This document shows positions 22,635-33,189 of a stretch of 64,000 bases of DNA, one piece after another; the stretch's first letter is position 1; the number at the start of each line of letters is the position of its first letter. The notes under the pieces were generated by a model that had not been told where the DNA came from, did not search any database, and was given only the letters and a program-made list of their open reading frames with translations. Position numbers and translations under genes: made by a program. Source of the stretch: Magicicada septendecula (taxonomy: Eukaryota > Arthropoda > Insecta > Hemiptera > Cicadidae); NCBI GenBank assembly GCA_034769895.1, contig CM068367.1:111894654-111958653 (forward strand). Direction: 5' to 3'.

Positions 22635-24919
22635 CAGTAGAACTTGGCTAATTCGAATGTGCATAATTTGAATTCGTGGATAATTCGAACTTTTTCCATG
22701 GTCCCTTGAATATCCTATGTAAAACTGTGCAAAAACATCGTCTGTAATTCGAACTTTTTTTGGTTAATTCGAAATAAACATTTTGCTCAAACTACAAAAA
22801 ATCACCTACAGTATGGGCTAGACCACGTAACAATAGAGACATGACTGGAAACAGACAAGCAGGCATCGCCCTTTGTGAACAGACGCTTGTCCTTTGTGTC
22901 AAATTCGTGGAATTGGCGCCATTATCTCGCGATGACACGTGACTGGCTCATGTAACGGTACCGTCCGCCATTGTCCCTTGTTCCACGCCTCGTCAGTCAG
23001 CCACCCTCACTGTTGCTTTCAATTCAGTCTACCTGCATTCATGGAAGGGTTAAGTCTTTTTGAGTTTTTACTGTGCGAGCTGTGTCCTGTAGTGAGAGAC
23101 CGTTCCTTTCTTTATACAGTACTGTATAAACAGACTGGTGTGTTTCAGTGACGCTTATTGTGCAGTTTTATTGTGTTGTGTGTTCATCATGGCCCTTTCA
23201 AAACCAACACGGACCCAATACAAATCATTGACATTTGCCGAAAAAGTTGCCGTTATTCGGGAAGTGGAAAAGGGACAAAAAAAGAAATCTGAAATTGCTA
23301 AGGACTTCGGGATACCGCCAAATACACTGTCAACGTATCTAAAAAATAAAGAGAAGATTTTGAATAGTGTGTGTAAACCCAGCGACAAAGATAGGAAAAG
23401 AGCCCAAGGACCAGAAAATCCTGACGTGGATGAATGTGTAGTGAAGTGGTTTAAGCAAGCAAGGGACAAAAAAATTCCAGTCAGTGGGCCCCTCGTCAGA
23501 GCCAAAGCTGAGGAATTCGCATCTAGCTTAGGGAAAAATGTTTTTAAGGCCAGCACTGGTTGGCTCGATGGTTTTAAAGAAAGGAATGGCATCTCTTTCA
23601 AAACTGTTTGTGGGGAAAGTGGATCTGTTGACGTTGAAGGTGCAAATTCATAGAAAGACGATTTGTTGCAAATGATTTCTGATAGAGACGCTAAAGACAT
23701 TTTTAACGTAGACGAGACAGGCTTATTCTTCAAATGCACCCCCGACAAAACACTTGCTTTTAAAGGAGAAAGTTGTAGTGGCAGCAAACACACCAAGGAG
23801 CACATAACACTTTTAGTCGGAGCAAACATGGATGGCTCAGAAAAACTGCCTTTGCTAACGATAGGGAAGTCAGCCAACTCACGTTGTTTCAAAAATGTAA
23901 AAACAAAACCAGTTGAATATGAATCAAACAATAAAGCTTGGATGACAGGTGAAATTTTCGAAAGATGGCTTTTGAAAATCAACAGGAAATTTCGGAATCA
24001 AAACAGAAGAATCGTCTTGTTTATTGACAACTGTACAGCGCACAACACTATTCCTATGATTGAAAATGTAAAGGTTGTGTTTTTCCCCCCAAACATGACT
24101 TCAGTAGTTCAACCTATGGACCAAGGTGCAATAAAAAATTTTAAGCATTTTTACAGACGGCTTGTGGTCCAAAATATTCTGTCAGGTGCTTATTTAGATG
24201 AGCACGAAAATACTATCAAGATTAACATCCTTCAAGCTGCCCGCATGTGCAACAGTGCTTGGGACCAAGTTATGCAAAAAAAAAATTGCTAATTGCTTTT
24301 GTAAAGGTGGTTTCTGCCACATTGAAGGTGAAAAGGAGAATAAAGCTGCTAGAGAAGTCGTACCCACTGGGGATAACTGGAAGATGTTGGACATGACGCA
24401 GGCATTCGTTACGAAGAGTTTGTAAACATGGATGAAGACTTGGCGGTGTGCAGTGAACAGACAGATGCGGAGATCGTGGCTGATGTTATGAACAAAAGAA
24501 ATGATGGTGCATCTTCAGATGAAGAAGGGGACCAGCTAGAACTTCCAGAGATACCGATTCCAACAGCTTCACAGGCATCATATTACATTCAAGACTTGAG
24601 ACGGCTTGTAGAAGGACAGAAGAACGTACGTGATGCTATTTTCCAAGCACTTAATAAACTTGAAGAGTTTACAACTCAGTGTATTAACTGCCAAATGCAA
24701 TCAGAAGTTTCTAGCTTTTTTAAAAAACTGAAAATGCTATATTTTGTACTGAAACGTGTTTATATGTTTGTAATACATATGTATAAGGAAATTGTTTAAT
24801 AAAATAACATATTGCTTTACTGAATTTGTTTTTGATTTTATTTTTCTACCCTTATTAAAACTTTCCTAATTCAAATTTTTTACTGGTTCCCTCAGCTTCG
24901 AATTATCCTAGTTCTACTG
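22635..24919 (+). mobile_element. pogo/Tigger DNA transposon 1, full length
   Basis: The 2285 bp element has about 23 bp terminal inverted repeats with two mismatches. The left starts CAGTAGAACTTGGCTAATTC, and the right, reverse complemented, starts CAGTAGAACTAGGATAATTC. A TA target duplication flanks it (22633-22634 and 24920-24921). Subterminal TAATTCGAAC words recur near 22681 and 22746. Size, TIR and TA target site are typical of the pogo branch of Tc1/mariner. Confidence 0.95.
23189..24799 (+). pseudogene. pogo/Tigger (jerky-like, CENP-B-type) transposase, three lesions
   Basis: This is a DDE/D transposase that cuts and pastes its element at TA. The start is the ATG at 23189 (MALSKPTRTQYKS). 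Residues about 8-60 are a psq/CENP-B N-type helix-turn-helix (LTFAEKVAVIREVEKG) and about 70-145 the second CENP-B DNA-binding fold (STGWLDGFKERNGI). The catalytic core shows VDETGLF, FIDNCTAHN and QPMDQGAIKNF, so all three acidic residues are present. Lesions are an in-frame TAG at 23651-23653, a ten-A run at 24276-24285 that shifts the frame (nine would keep it), and another shift near 24400-24412. After that an acidic C-terminal tail (24428-24799, MDEDLAVCSEQTDAEI) runs to the stop. Few lesions and clean ends point to fairly recent activity. Confidence 0.92.
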
Positions 24920-25160
24920 TATTATAAAATATATTATATTAATATAAATATAATAAAAATAACATTTTTACATACATATATAAAACATTAAATGTAATCT
25001 ACACGTAAAACAGCTGTTTTGAACAATTAACTTTAAAATTTTTTTAATTTGTTAATTTATATCTGATGATGATAGTTAAATACTATTGAAATGTAATATT
25101 CACAAAATAATGAAATATATTCTTGTACAAAAAGGATTATTATTATTATTATTAATAATA

Positions 25161-26984
25161 ATACAAGTTAATTTATATAAATAAGGTATGAAGATGCCTC
25201 TGGAGCAGAAGCCCTGATAAAGAAGTAGGTAAAGATGCTATGCTTTGAGCTATAAGGTTTGATCAAGAAGTTTATGTAATTTTTCAATTTTGTGTGCTAG
25301 AAGTATCCAATTAAAAAACTTTTTATACACTTACACATCTTATTGTCAGTCACCTAAAATTTTAGCCCACTTGGATCCATATTCTAGAGCAGTTATTCAG
25401 ACTAATAAGCTGATTTGTTAAGATGCTAAAAATGGCCATGTGCAGCCATTTGATTGTCAACTGCAAACAATTTTTCCAGCGAGCCATTTTTTTGAGGTTA
25501 GGAAAGAGATAAAAGTTACTCGAAGCTAAATCTGGCGAGTGTGGTGGGTGAGGAAGTAATTCAAGATTTAATTCTTTGATTTTTAGTCGTCCTGGTAATT
25601 GATGTATGAGTCTTGGTGAGACGGCTTAAGTGTATTGAATAGAAAAAAGTCCTTTATCCAACTTCTTTGTGTATCAATTACAGTTAAACTTTTCAAAAAA
25701 ATTATTTAATCTTGGCATGAATTTATAATCTGCCTACTGTTGAAATAATGCTAGAGGCACTTCCAACTGGTAGTAAACAAGTCATTGGCTTGGAATATCT
25801 AAATTCAGTCTATAAATGATGAAATCATTCAATGCAATCAAAATAATGAGCATAGGGCGCTGTCTTATGTGAGGCACGGAACTTTTCACCACCCTACCCA
25901 GGTATACCACCTGTATGATGTTTGACCAACCTCTGTAAACAGCTTTATAAAAGAAGGGGCTGCTAAACTCAAGAAACACTGGACTCGAAGAAAAAAACTC
26001 TCTAAAATTCTTTTTCATAAATCTTCACACTTATAACTGAATCATGGCCCTGTGGGAAGAGAAAAGTGACTAAAGGCTAGTGAGATGTGCTGGGGGGGTA
26101 GGGTGATGAAGCGTTTTAAGAGGATACATATAAAAAAGATTGTGGAAAGACTCATCTAAAGGAAATGCATATTATGAGGAAATAAAACTATTTTGATTGT
26201 GTACTTAAGTGGCTGCAGTACTTCAATTGGCTATGTGGTGAAGGTATTAGAGGGAAGGTTAATTAGAGAATTGGCGGATGAAGGCCAAGAAAGAGTTTCT
26301 TCAACTAAGTACCTCTAAGGTACAAGTTTGGAAGAAAACAGAATATGGTTTAGAAACTTCAGAATATGGCCATCAACCATTTCCTGGATGTATATTGCCA
26401 GAAGAGATGTAGAGGTTACAGTCATGTCAGTTTTTTTAAATATCAGATACTAAAGTATTAAAAGTAAAGTATTGTGGCTAAAGGCTTTACTTTCTCTTAA
26501 ATATAAGAATGTTTAAGATGCATTCCGGGTTTTCTTAGTAGTTGCTGAAAGAATAATAATCTGGATGTTTTTGCAATAATGAGTGAATTGTTTTAAAGAA
26601 ATGAACATTTTTGTGAATTCTCATAAATTCATGTTCACAACACTTAGGACTTAACAGTCATCAAAAGGGATTCAGAACATGTAGTGTTTACAGATATATT
26701 AAATGTAAACTCTTAAATATTCTGAAAATATTCTTTACTTCTTATTACTTGTTATTGTGTCATTTACTTATTACTATTATTTATTAATATTAATGTTACT
26801 ATATGTATTATATGACTTCTTCTTAGAAAAAAACTTTAAAAAATGTGTAGTTTTTCTAAGTTTCTAATTGTAGATTTAAAAAAAATTGTTTTAATTTTGA
26901 TTGTTAACCATTTATTTATTGAACTCCGTGAAGTATATTAGATGTTAAAATTATAAATTCTGTTATGTAGAAAATATGCATATA
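25161..26984 (-). pseudogene. Gene-free region with a mariner-like transposase C-terminal scrap at 25380-25640
   Basis: On the - strand around 25490-25560 a frame reads HSPDLASSNFYLFPNLKK. This matches the HPPYSPDLAP-DFFLFP motif around the third catalytic aspartate of mariner transposases, but the aspartate itself is replaced by asparagine. Sequence on both sides is too decayed to follow, no TIRs were found, and no Gypsy or pogo similarity is visible. The rest (25641-26984) has no recognisable gene, apart from a short - strand frame at 25782-26018 that I cannot assign. Confidence 0.5.
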
Positions 26985-28306
26985 CGAGGGCTATCCAGAA
27001 AGTAACAGACGTTTAGAAATAAAAAATTTACAAAATGAAAAAACAAAATTTTATTATATACATTTGAAAGGTACACTCTTAAGCTATTTTTCTACATAAT
27101 CACCATTCAAATTAAGGCACTTATCATACCGTGGCACAAGTTTTTCAATACCGTCTCTGTAGAAATCTGCCGCCTGCGATTTCAACCACTGGTTTACACC
27201 GGCATGCAGTTCGGCGTCAGTATCAAAGCGTTGTGTAGCGAGCCATGTCTTCATCGCTGCGAAGAGGTGATAGTCGCTCGGCGCCAAATCCGGGCTGTAT
27301 GGTGGATGATCGAACACCTCCCATCCAAAACCATCGAAGAGCTCTCGGGTACGATTGGACGTGCGTTGTCGTGAAAAAAAACCTTCGCACTAAGTTTTCC
27401 CCAACGCTTGTTTTGTATCGCGTGCCTTAACTTTCTCAGTGTTTCACAATACCTCTCTGAGTTAATTGTTGTGCCACGTTCAAGAAAATCAACGAGAATC
27501 ACTCCTTCAGAGTCCCAAAACACAGTAGCCATGATCTTTCTTGCTGACAGCGTTTGCAAACACTTCCTTGGTTTCTTGGGAGAATTTGTGTGTCCCCATT
27601 CCATTGAATGCCTTTTTGTTTCACTATTGACATGCTTCACCCAAGTCTCGTCCCCAGTTACGATACGATCGATAACTTTGTTACCATTTTTGTCGTAATC
27701 TTCGAGGAAAGTTAGTGCTGCAGCCAGTCTCTGTTTTTTGTGGTCTTCCGTTAGGATTTTCGGAATCCACCTAGCACAAAATTTGTGGTAACCAAGCTTT
27801 TCCGCCACAATTTCATGCTCCAAACTCCGTGAAATTTGGGGAAAATGTTTCGAAAGTTCCGTAATCGTGAAACGACGATCTTCACGAATTTTGTCGTTGA
27901 TTTTCATCACCAGTTCATCAGTCACAAGGCTAGGTCTACCACTGCGGTCCTCATCTTGAACATTGGTACGGCCATTTTTAAAATCAATGCACCATTGGCT
28001 CACTCGGCTTTCACTCATTATTCCTTTTCCGTACACATCACAAAGTTGGCGATAAATTTCAATTGGTTTGTGATTTTTTGCCAACAAAAACCTAATCACA
28101 GAACGCACCTCACAAGTGGCGGGATTTTCTATTGCAGCGCACATTTTAACACGTCACAGACAGCAAAGTAAGAGGGGCACAGACCGCACGCTACCACAGC
28201 TGGATGCGTACTGAGTGTAGGAACGTTCTGACACCAAGATGGCGGCTCTATCCCCGCCCACCGCCGCGGTCGGTCAAAACGTCTGTTACTTTCTGGATAG
28301 CCCTCG
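26985..28306 (-). mobile_element. mariner element, full length
   Basis: The 1322 bp element has perfect terminal inverted repeats of about 30 bp (start CGAGGGCTATCCAGAAAGTA) and a TA duplication at 26983-26984 and 28307-28308. Length and TA target are standard for mariner. Its right end lies 76 bp before the first base of host exon 28383-28501, that is, inside the branch-point to acceptor neighbourhood of the upstream intron. Confidence 0.97.
27084..28144 (-). pseudogene. mariner transposase, one frameshift
   Basis: This is a cut-and-paste transposase that moves the element into TA sites. The start is the ATG at 28142-28144 (MCAAIENPATCEV). Residues about 10-110 are the paired helix-turn-helix region, including a WCIDFKNGRTNVQDEDRSGR hinge. 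The catalytic core has GDETW with D165 and FFHDNARP with D259. Just after NARP a small indel near 27345-27355 shifts the frame, and the third motif (HPPYSPDLAPSDYHLF) with the C-terminus lies in the next frame (27084-27317). The summed length of about 345 residues and the D-D34D pattern fit the family. Only one lesion is seen, so this copy is young. Confidence 0.93.
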
Positions 28307-28382
28307 TAATAAACATTTGGGACACATTTTGTAATAAATTGTGACACGTATAAATTGATTTTTTTTTAATAACTTGTTTCAG

Positions 28383-28501
28383 AGTTCATGCTTAAATTTT
28401 ATCTCACAAAATCCAGACATTATGGACTCTGAATTGTTTGAAGAACTCCCACAGAATTTACAAGCGGAGATCTATGACCTTGTAATATGGGTTAACCCAA
28501 G
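28383..28501 (+). CDS. Host gene exon with a ubiquitin-binding-motif-like segment
   Basis: A 119 nt exon follows a pyrimidine-rich acceptor (TTTTTTTTAATAACTTGTTTCAG) and is followed by a consensus donor (AAG then GTAAGT, 28502-28507). Translation from phase 0 gives 39 codons, including MDSELFEELPQNLQAEI. This fits the LF-x-LP-x(3)-Q-x-E-I core of the UBM ubiquitin-binding motif known from the Y-family polymerases Rev1 and Pol iota. It ends in phase 2, and the exon at 39075 starts in the matching phase, together encoding NPSKCGEKL across the junction. I do not recognise the parent protein. Evidence for a real exon is the pair of good splice sites and a clean motif. Upstream exons are not secured. 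Confidence 0.65.
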
Positions 28502-28883
28502 GTAAGTTAAGTGTTCCCCGTGAATTGTTAAATTTTGTTTGTTTCTAGGAAATAAAATATTTTAGATATATATATATATTATTTTATTGTATTTTATTGT
28601 CATCCCAATCCCCTGTCCTTAAACACTAAAGTTACATCAACATCATTTTCATTGTGTGATATAAACTTTAGGTCTTGCAATATGATGCAGGTGTAAAGAA
28701 AAAAATTTCAATATACTTTGTTTTATAAAGGGTACGCTTGCAAGAAGATCACAACAAGGGAATCCAATGATGAGAATAGACAGTTTCATTATGATCAGTT
28801 TTGGTGGTTTCCTTAATAGATGCCTAAATAAATGATTTTTAATTATACAAACAGTACTTTTACCAGAAGATCATGGCTTAAGA

Positions 28884-30112
28884 TGTGACGACTCACTTCC
28901 GTTACATAAATAATTAATAATAATAATAAATGTATGATAATTAATTATTATGGGATTTGCATAATTTACCACACATCCGGTAGAACACGTGCTCAGTTTT
29001 ATTGAGTGCATTAGGCTTTTGGGTCCAAGGTTGCGTTAAGCAGAAAAGACAGAGGTTCTCGGGGTATTGAAATAACCATTTACACAACATGAGAATAATA
29101 AATTCTATTTTATTCAGTACTTGCGCTATAGGTTATAAACAATGAGAGTCAGCAATGATTATTAAATTTCAAAATGGCGGCGACATTATTTCCGCTTTCG
29201 CCATGCGTTTAATGCTATATGCATGTGTTTTTACTTTATTTAAAATAATTCTTTTTTAAACTCTATGCTGCAGTTACTTTTAACTTCCTTTTTATTTCTA
29301 TGATTTTAATGCTTACTCTGTAATTATACACAAACCAACGCCCCAAATATAACTTATTTAAGGTTGGCCAACGATCACTTTCACTCTCCCACTTTCACTC
29401 TCAATCATACTGTAATATTGAACACTGGTTAATTATTCTGAATTGAGCTCATATTTTAGATTTTTTAAATTTAGAAAAGAGAATTTATAAGGGCTTTCCT
29501 GAATTTGATGCGGCGTAGACTCCTCAGAAGACTCCCATGGTGGTTGGCAGGTGTTCGGCCGAACCTTTACTGTTGCTTTTAGTGCACTGAATTTTGGTTG
29601 TCCACTGATTCTACGTACTGTTAATGATTACATTTTTGAAAACAATTACTTCATTTTTGAAAACAATTACTGCATTTTATGGCAAAATCTGCCCACTGCA
29701 CTAGTCGAGCATGTGTGCTCGGTGAACTGTTTAGACGACTGGGCGGAATCAGACGCAATTGTTATGCAAGTAGTCGTGCGTCTGACGTCATTGTGCATTG
29801 TTTTATAGCCACCGCCCTGGTTAATACGTATTTGTTTCATGCCGTCATTGTTTATTTATGACGATCTGGCTTTGTGGACCAATGAAAAGTTCGTATTATT
29901 AGTTCGTTTTGCTTATGCCGCCATTACACATGTTAAATTCTGCTCATACCACGATGACCTTGGCTCGGCTCCCCTCTTGTGAATCTGCGTAGTTATTGGG
30001 ACTTGTGCAAAACTAACTTAGCCCTTGTTAACATTCATGATCCGAATAAAATTTACAATAAAATATTCCTGAATCCCATTATTATGGTAACAGGTATTTC
30101 TGTACTGTCACA
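28884..30112 (-). repeat. 3' LTR of element D (1229 bp)
   Basis: It is a direct repeat of 37306-38597 with near-identical sequence. It starts TGTGACGACTCACTTCCG and ends TACTGTCACA on the + strand. It adjoins the AAGA duplication at 28880-28883 and the polypurine tract at 30113. A short + frame (29679-29861) recurs in the other LTR and is not a gene. Confidence 0.97.
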
Positions 30113-30122
30113 AAACCCCCTC
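30113..30122 (-). other. Polypurine tract of element D
   Basis: On the - strand the bases ATTGAGGGGGTT immediately precede the 3' LTR. This is the expected plus-strand primer and fixes the orientation of the element. Confidence 0.85.
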
Positions 30123-32084
30123 AATGAAAGGTTTGGTGTCGAGACACAAAAACTTTCATTGACTCATTCATACGTTTCTAAAAGGATCAGTTCAGATATG
30201 TTGCCACAACCCCCTGTAGTGTTAATATTTGAAAAAAATTTCCATCACTTACCCTTGGTCCTATAGTGTTGATCGTACCTGCCTGACCTTACTGGACTTC
30301 TCCGGAAAGATCCCTACACCATAAGGCCATGAGGCACTGAACGCTCCTGTTCTGATGCTCTGGCCAGCTCAGGACCACGGTCACAACACCACAAAACTCT
30401 GAAACATGCAATACAAAATTTTAAAATAGTGGCCTTATTTATCCACATATCCGCAACTGATATGTCTCCCCTTAGATGCATTGGTTTGTCTTGAGGCGTT
30501 GGTTTTCTTTACTCATAAATTCCAAATAACACACACACAAAAATATAACAAGATTCAGACAGATAATCCTTCTACTTTTCAACACTCCTATATATTTCTA
30601 TCAATTTCTCTGACTCCAGTCAATATCAACTTACTTCTCTCATCATAATGAAATATACCCTTATACTAAATACAAAACAAATTTTACTCTCAACAACAAC
30701 TACTATCTCTACTCATTTATTTCAAATGCCATCAGTATATTTAACTATCATGGCAGCACTTCAAAACTATTTAATTTCTTTACTCAACTTTCTTTACGTT
30801 AATTTTCTTTTTATAACAGAAGCATTACCATAGATTTGCTAACCAACATACAATTTATCATATTACCGTCACTACCCCTGTAGTAACCTCCTAACCACAC
30901 ACACTTTTGCTTTATTAGGGATGGACTGTCACAGTATGCGTCAATGGCGTCACGCCCATTTGCTTCCACAAGGACTGCATTCTTTTTAGAGGAATCTGTC
31001 GCCTCTGTGTCCTTGCTTCGGCGTTACATTGGAAAGGTTTAGGTATCAACATACCTTTGTTATATATATTTACATGCCCTTAATGCGGGTCTACCACCTG
31101 GCTTTGCTGTCCCTACTCGAACAGAGTGGCAGCCGCTGTTCCATAGTTCCGGGGATTTCCCCTAGTTTCACCCCCCATTAATTTCTACTATCAACCAATT
31201 TCAAATCAGCTATGGTCAAGGGACTTGAATTATGGCCATAGCTGACCGCCAGCCAAAGCCACGATTAGTGCTGGTAAGGCAGTAATCGCCCGAAAAGTCG
31301 GGGAAATCAACTTTACCTTCAAGCATGTTTTACATCACATCATTGTCATACACTGCACGGTCAATAATCACATATAATACAAAATTATATTAAAATTTGT
31401 GCAGTGTATTCACGCCGTCTTGAGGCCTCCAGTGATGGCAACGGTCTGTGCGTCACTCATCAACCCATTTCGCTAGCGACAATAGCACATGCCACTACTG
31501 CACTAGCCCAATTAATTCTAACTTAATTCCTCCTACATGTACTGTTCATACAGTCCATTTTGACTTACATTTTCTAACACCAAACAACTATAAAACACCT
31601 TTTAACCTTGCTCAAAAACAAGTTCGTTAATTATTTAAAATTTCTCACATAGACACTTTACAAGTTCAAGCTTTCACTTTCACTAACAACTTCTTCTACT
31701 ATCAAATAGGAATTACAACAATGGATCACTTGATAAGATTACATAAAATAAAATATATTCCCTTGCTCTCTAAAATAAGACAAATACTTGGAAAACTTTT
31801 TTTTTTTTTTTTTAACACTACTTTATACTTCCACGAGCTCTGGGCCCCCCTCCTCGTTCGTGCACGTTAAAATTTCTACTCACACCTTTTCATGGAGCCA
31901 GACCACCGTTAGTTTCACCTCGCGATTGAGGCTACCGCCGACCATGGTCTGCCTCCTTTGCCAAAACCATGATCAGAGGTGGTGAATCTGTGATCGCCCG
32001 AAAATGGGGGAGTGTCCCTCCTGGAAACATAAACAGCAAACTAAACTCATTCACACTCATTAATATGCAAATCTTATCTAAACT
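30113..32084 (-). other. Noncoding region between integrase and 3' LTR of element D
   Basis: The 1972 bp contain no long frame and no env-like product. Segments are collinear with element A (335-3557), and the part next to the PPT also matches element B. The words ATCGCCCGAAAA and GACCGCC recur at about 31235-31310 and 31935-32010, an imperfect internal direct repeat. A poly(T) run lies at 31797-31813. The region may be a long 3' UTR with conserved packaging or structural signals, or a decayed extra gene. Confidence 0.7.
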
Positions 32085-33173
32085 CTAAGATGACCAATAT
32101 AACTTTAAGTTTGTTGCATTGTGTGTTCCTACTACTTTCCTAGTCTCCATGTCCTGCAACACATATGAATTTTTCATTTTTATCCCTACTATCTCGTAAG
32201 GTCCTTTGTAAAGCAGGAAGAATTTCTTTATCTCCTTGTCTTGAGCGCTCGACAGATCGTGCATCCTTACTAATACCAACTGTCCAACTTCATACTTTAC
32301 CCACTTACCTTTTGCGTCGTGTCTACGTTTTCTTCGTTCACCCCTGCTTAACAAATTCTCGTTAGCCAACCGGATCTTAATGCTCACATCTGTATGCTCG
32401 CTCTCCGCTGGATAATTAAACAACTGCTCCAAAATTCTTGGGGGGCGTGTTCCCTTTACCAACTCGTGAGGTGTATAGCTGGTAGACTCGTGGGTGGTAC
32501 TGTTCAGCCAATTTTCTACCTTCTTGACGTACAACGGCCACTCGCTGTGTTTAGCGTGACAATAGGCTCTAAAGATCCTGCCTATCTCTCTCATTACACG
32601 CTCAGCCTGGTTTGACTGGGGATGGTACACAGCCGTATGCTTCGTGAGGATTCCTTCCCATCCTAAGGTCTGGCGCCATTTTCCACTGATGAACTGTGGC
32701 CCATGATCCGACAAAATCACCTTCGGCTTACCCACGTGAATCATGTAGTCCTTAGTCACCTTCTCACTCAATACCTTACTGGTAGCTCTCTTTACACTAT
32801 ACAATTTCATATACTTCGAAAAAGTGTCAAGTAATACAAAAATATACACAACTCCGCCTCTATCCTTCGGCAATGGTCCAAACAAATCTACCGCAACTAA
32901 ATCAAATGGTCTCTCTACCCTTATAAAATTCAACTCACCTTCAACCCTGTAGTTTACTACCTTTGATTTCTGGCACAAATCACAACTTCTCAGCAGTTTC
33001 CTCACTCGTCTCTCCATACTCCTGAAAACACATGACTCCTTCAACACACCAACACACTTCTTCGCCCCAAAATGACCGTATCTAAAATGACAATCCCAAA
33101 TAATCTTCTCTTCTAGCCCTTCTGGTATTACTAACTTCCAATCACGCTCACCCCCTACTACCCTTTTAAACAA
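32085..33173 (-). CDS. Integrase of element D
   Basis: The 362-residue frame begins MFKRVVGGERDW. Because the polymerase frame ends just upstream with a frame change, the true N-terminus is part of a polyprotein. Residues 29-67 form the HHCC zinc domain (H29, H34, C64, C67). The DDE core has D96 in AVDLFGPL, D156 in LSDHGPQF and E191 in SNQAERVMRE. The C-terminus carries a GPY-type module (LLYKGPYEIVGIK) typical of many Ty3/Gypsy integrases, and ends NATNLKLYWSS. It inserts the cDNA copy and produces the 4 bp duplication seen here. No disabling change is visible inside this frame. Confidence 0.92.
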   Translation of the reverse strand: MFKRVVGGERDWKLVIPEGLEEKIIWDCHFRYGHFGAKKCVGVLKESCVFRSMERRVRKLLRSCDLCQKSKVVNYRVEGELNFIRVERPFDLVAVDLFGPLPKDRGGVVYIFVLLDTFSKYMKLYSVKRATSKVLSEKVTKDYMIHVGKPKVILSDHGPQFISGKWRQTLGWEGILTKHTAVYHPQSNQAERVMREIGRIFRAYCHAKHSEWPLYVKKVENWLNSTTHESTSYTPHELVKGTRPPRILEQLFNYPAESEHTDVSIKIRLANENLLSRGERRKRRHDAKGKWVKYEVGQLVLVRMHDLSSAQDKEIKKFFLLYKGPYEIVGIKMKNSYVLQDMETRKVVGTHNATNLKLYWSS

Positions 33174-33189
33174 TAATCCTTTGTATTTG

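Larger units (their letters stand above)
20862..25160. repeat. Inverted-repeat arms (20862-20942 and 25073-25160) enclosing 4.1 kb
   Basis: The left arm AATAATCCTTTTGGTACAAG...AGTATTTAACTA matches the reverse complement of the right arm at about 90% over some 78 bp. Similarity stops cleanly at TATTTAACTA on the inner side. The enclosed DNA holds an LTR-like segment and pogo 1. It is either one old foldback-type element with later insertions or two copies of a short MITE in opposite orientation. Confidence 0.65.

Noticed and set aside
23155-23982. A 275-codon frame on the - strand
   Set aside because: It lies exactly antisense to the pogo 1 transposase and crosses its stop. It has no domain and is a shadow of the real coding strand.
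29551-29861. Short genes in the 29.6 kb region (and the copy at 38164)
   Set aside because: They fall inside the two LTRs of element D and recur as part of the repeat.
30113-32084. An env-like gene in element D
   Set aside because: No frame of adequate length, no signal peptide and no transmembrane segment on the element strand, so it is treated as noncoding.
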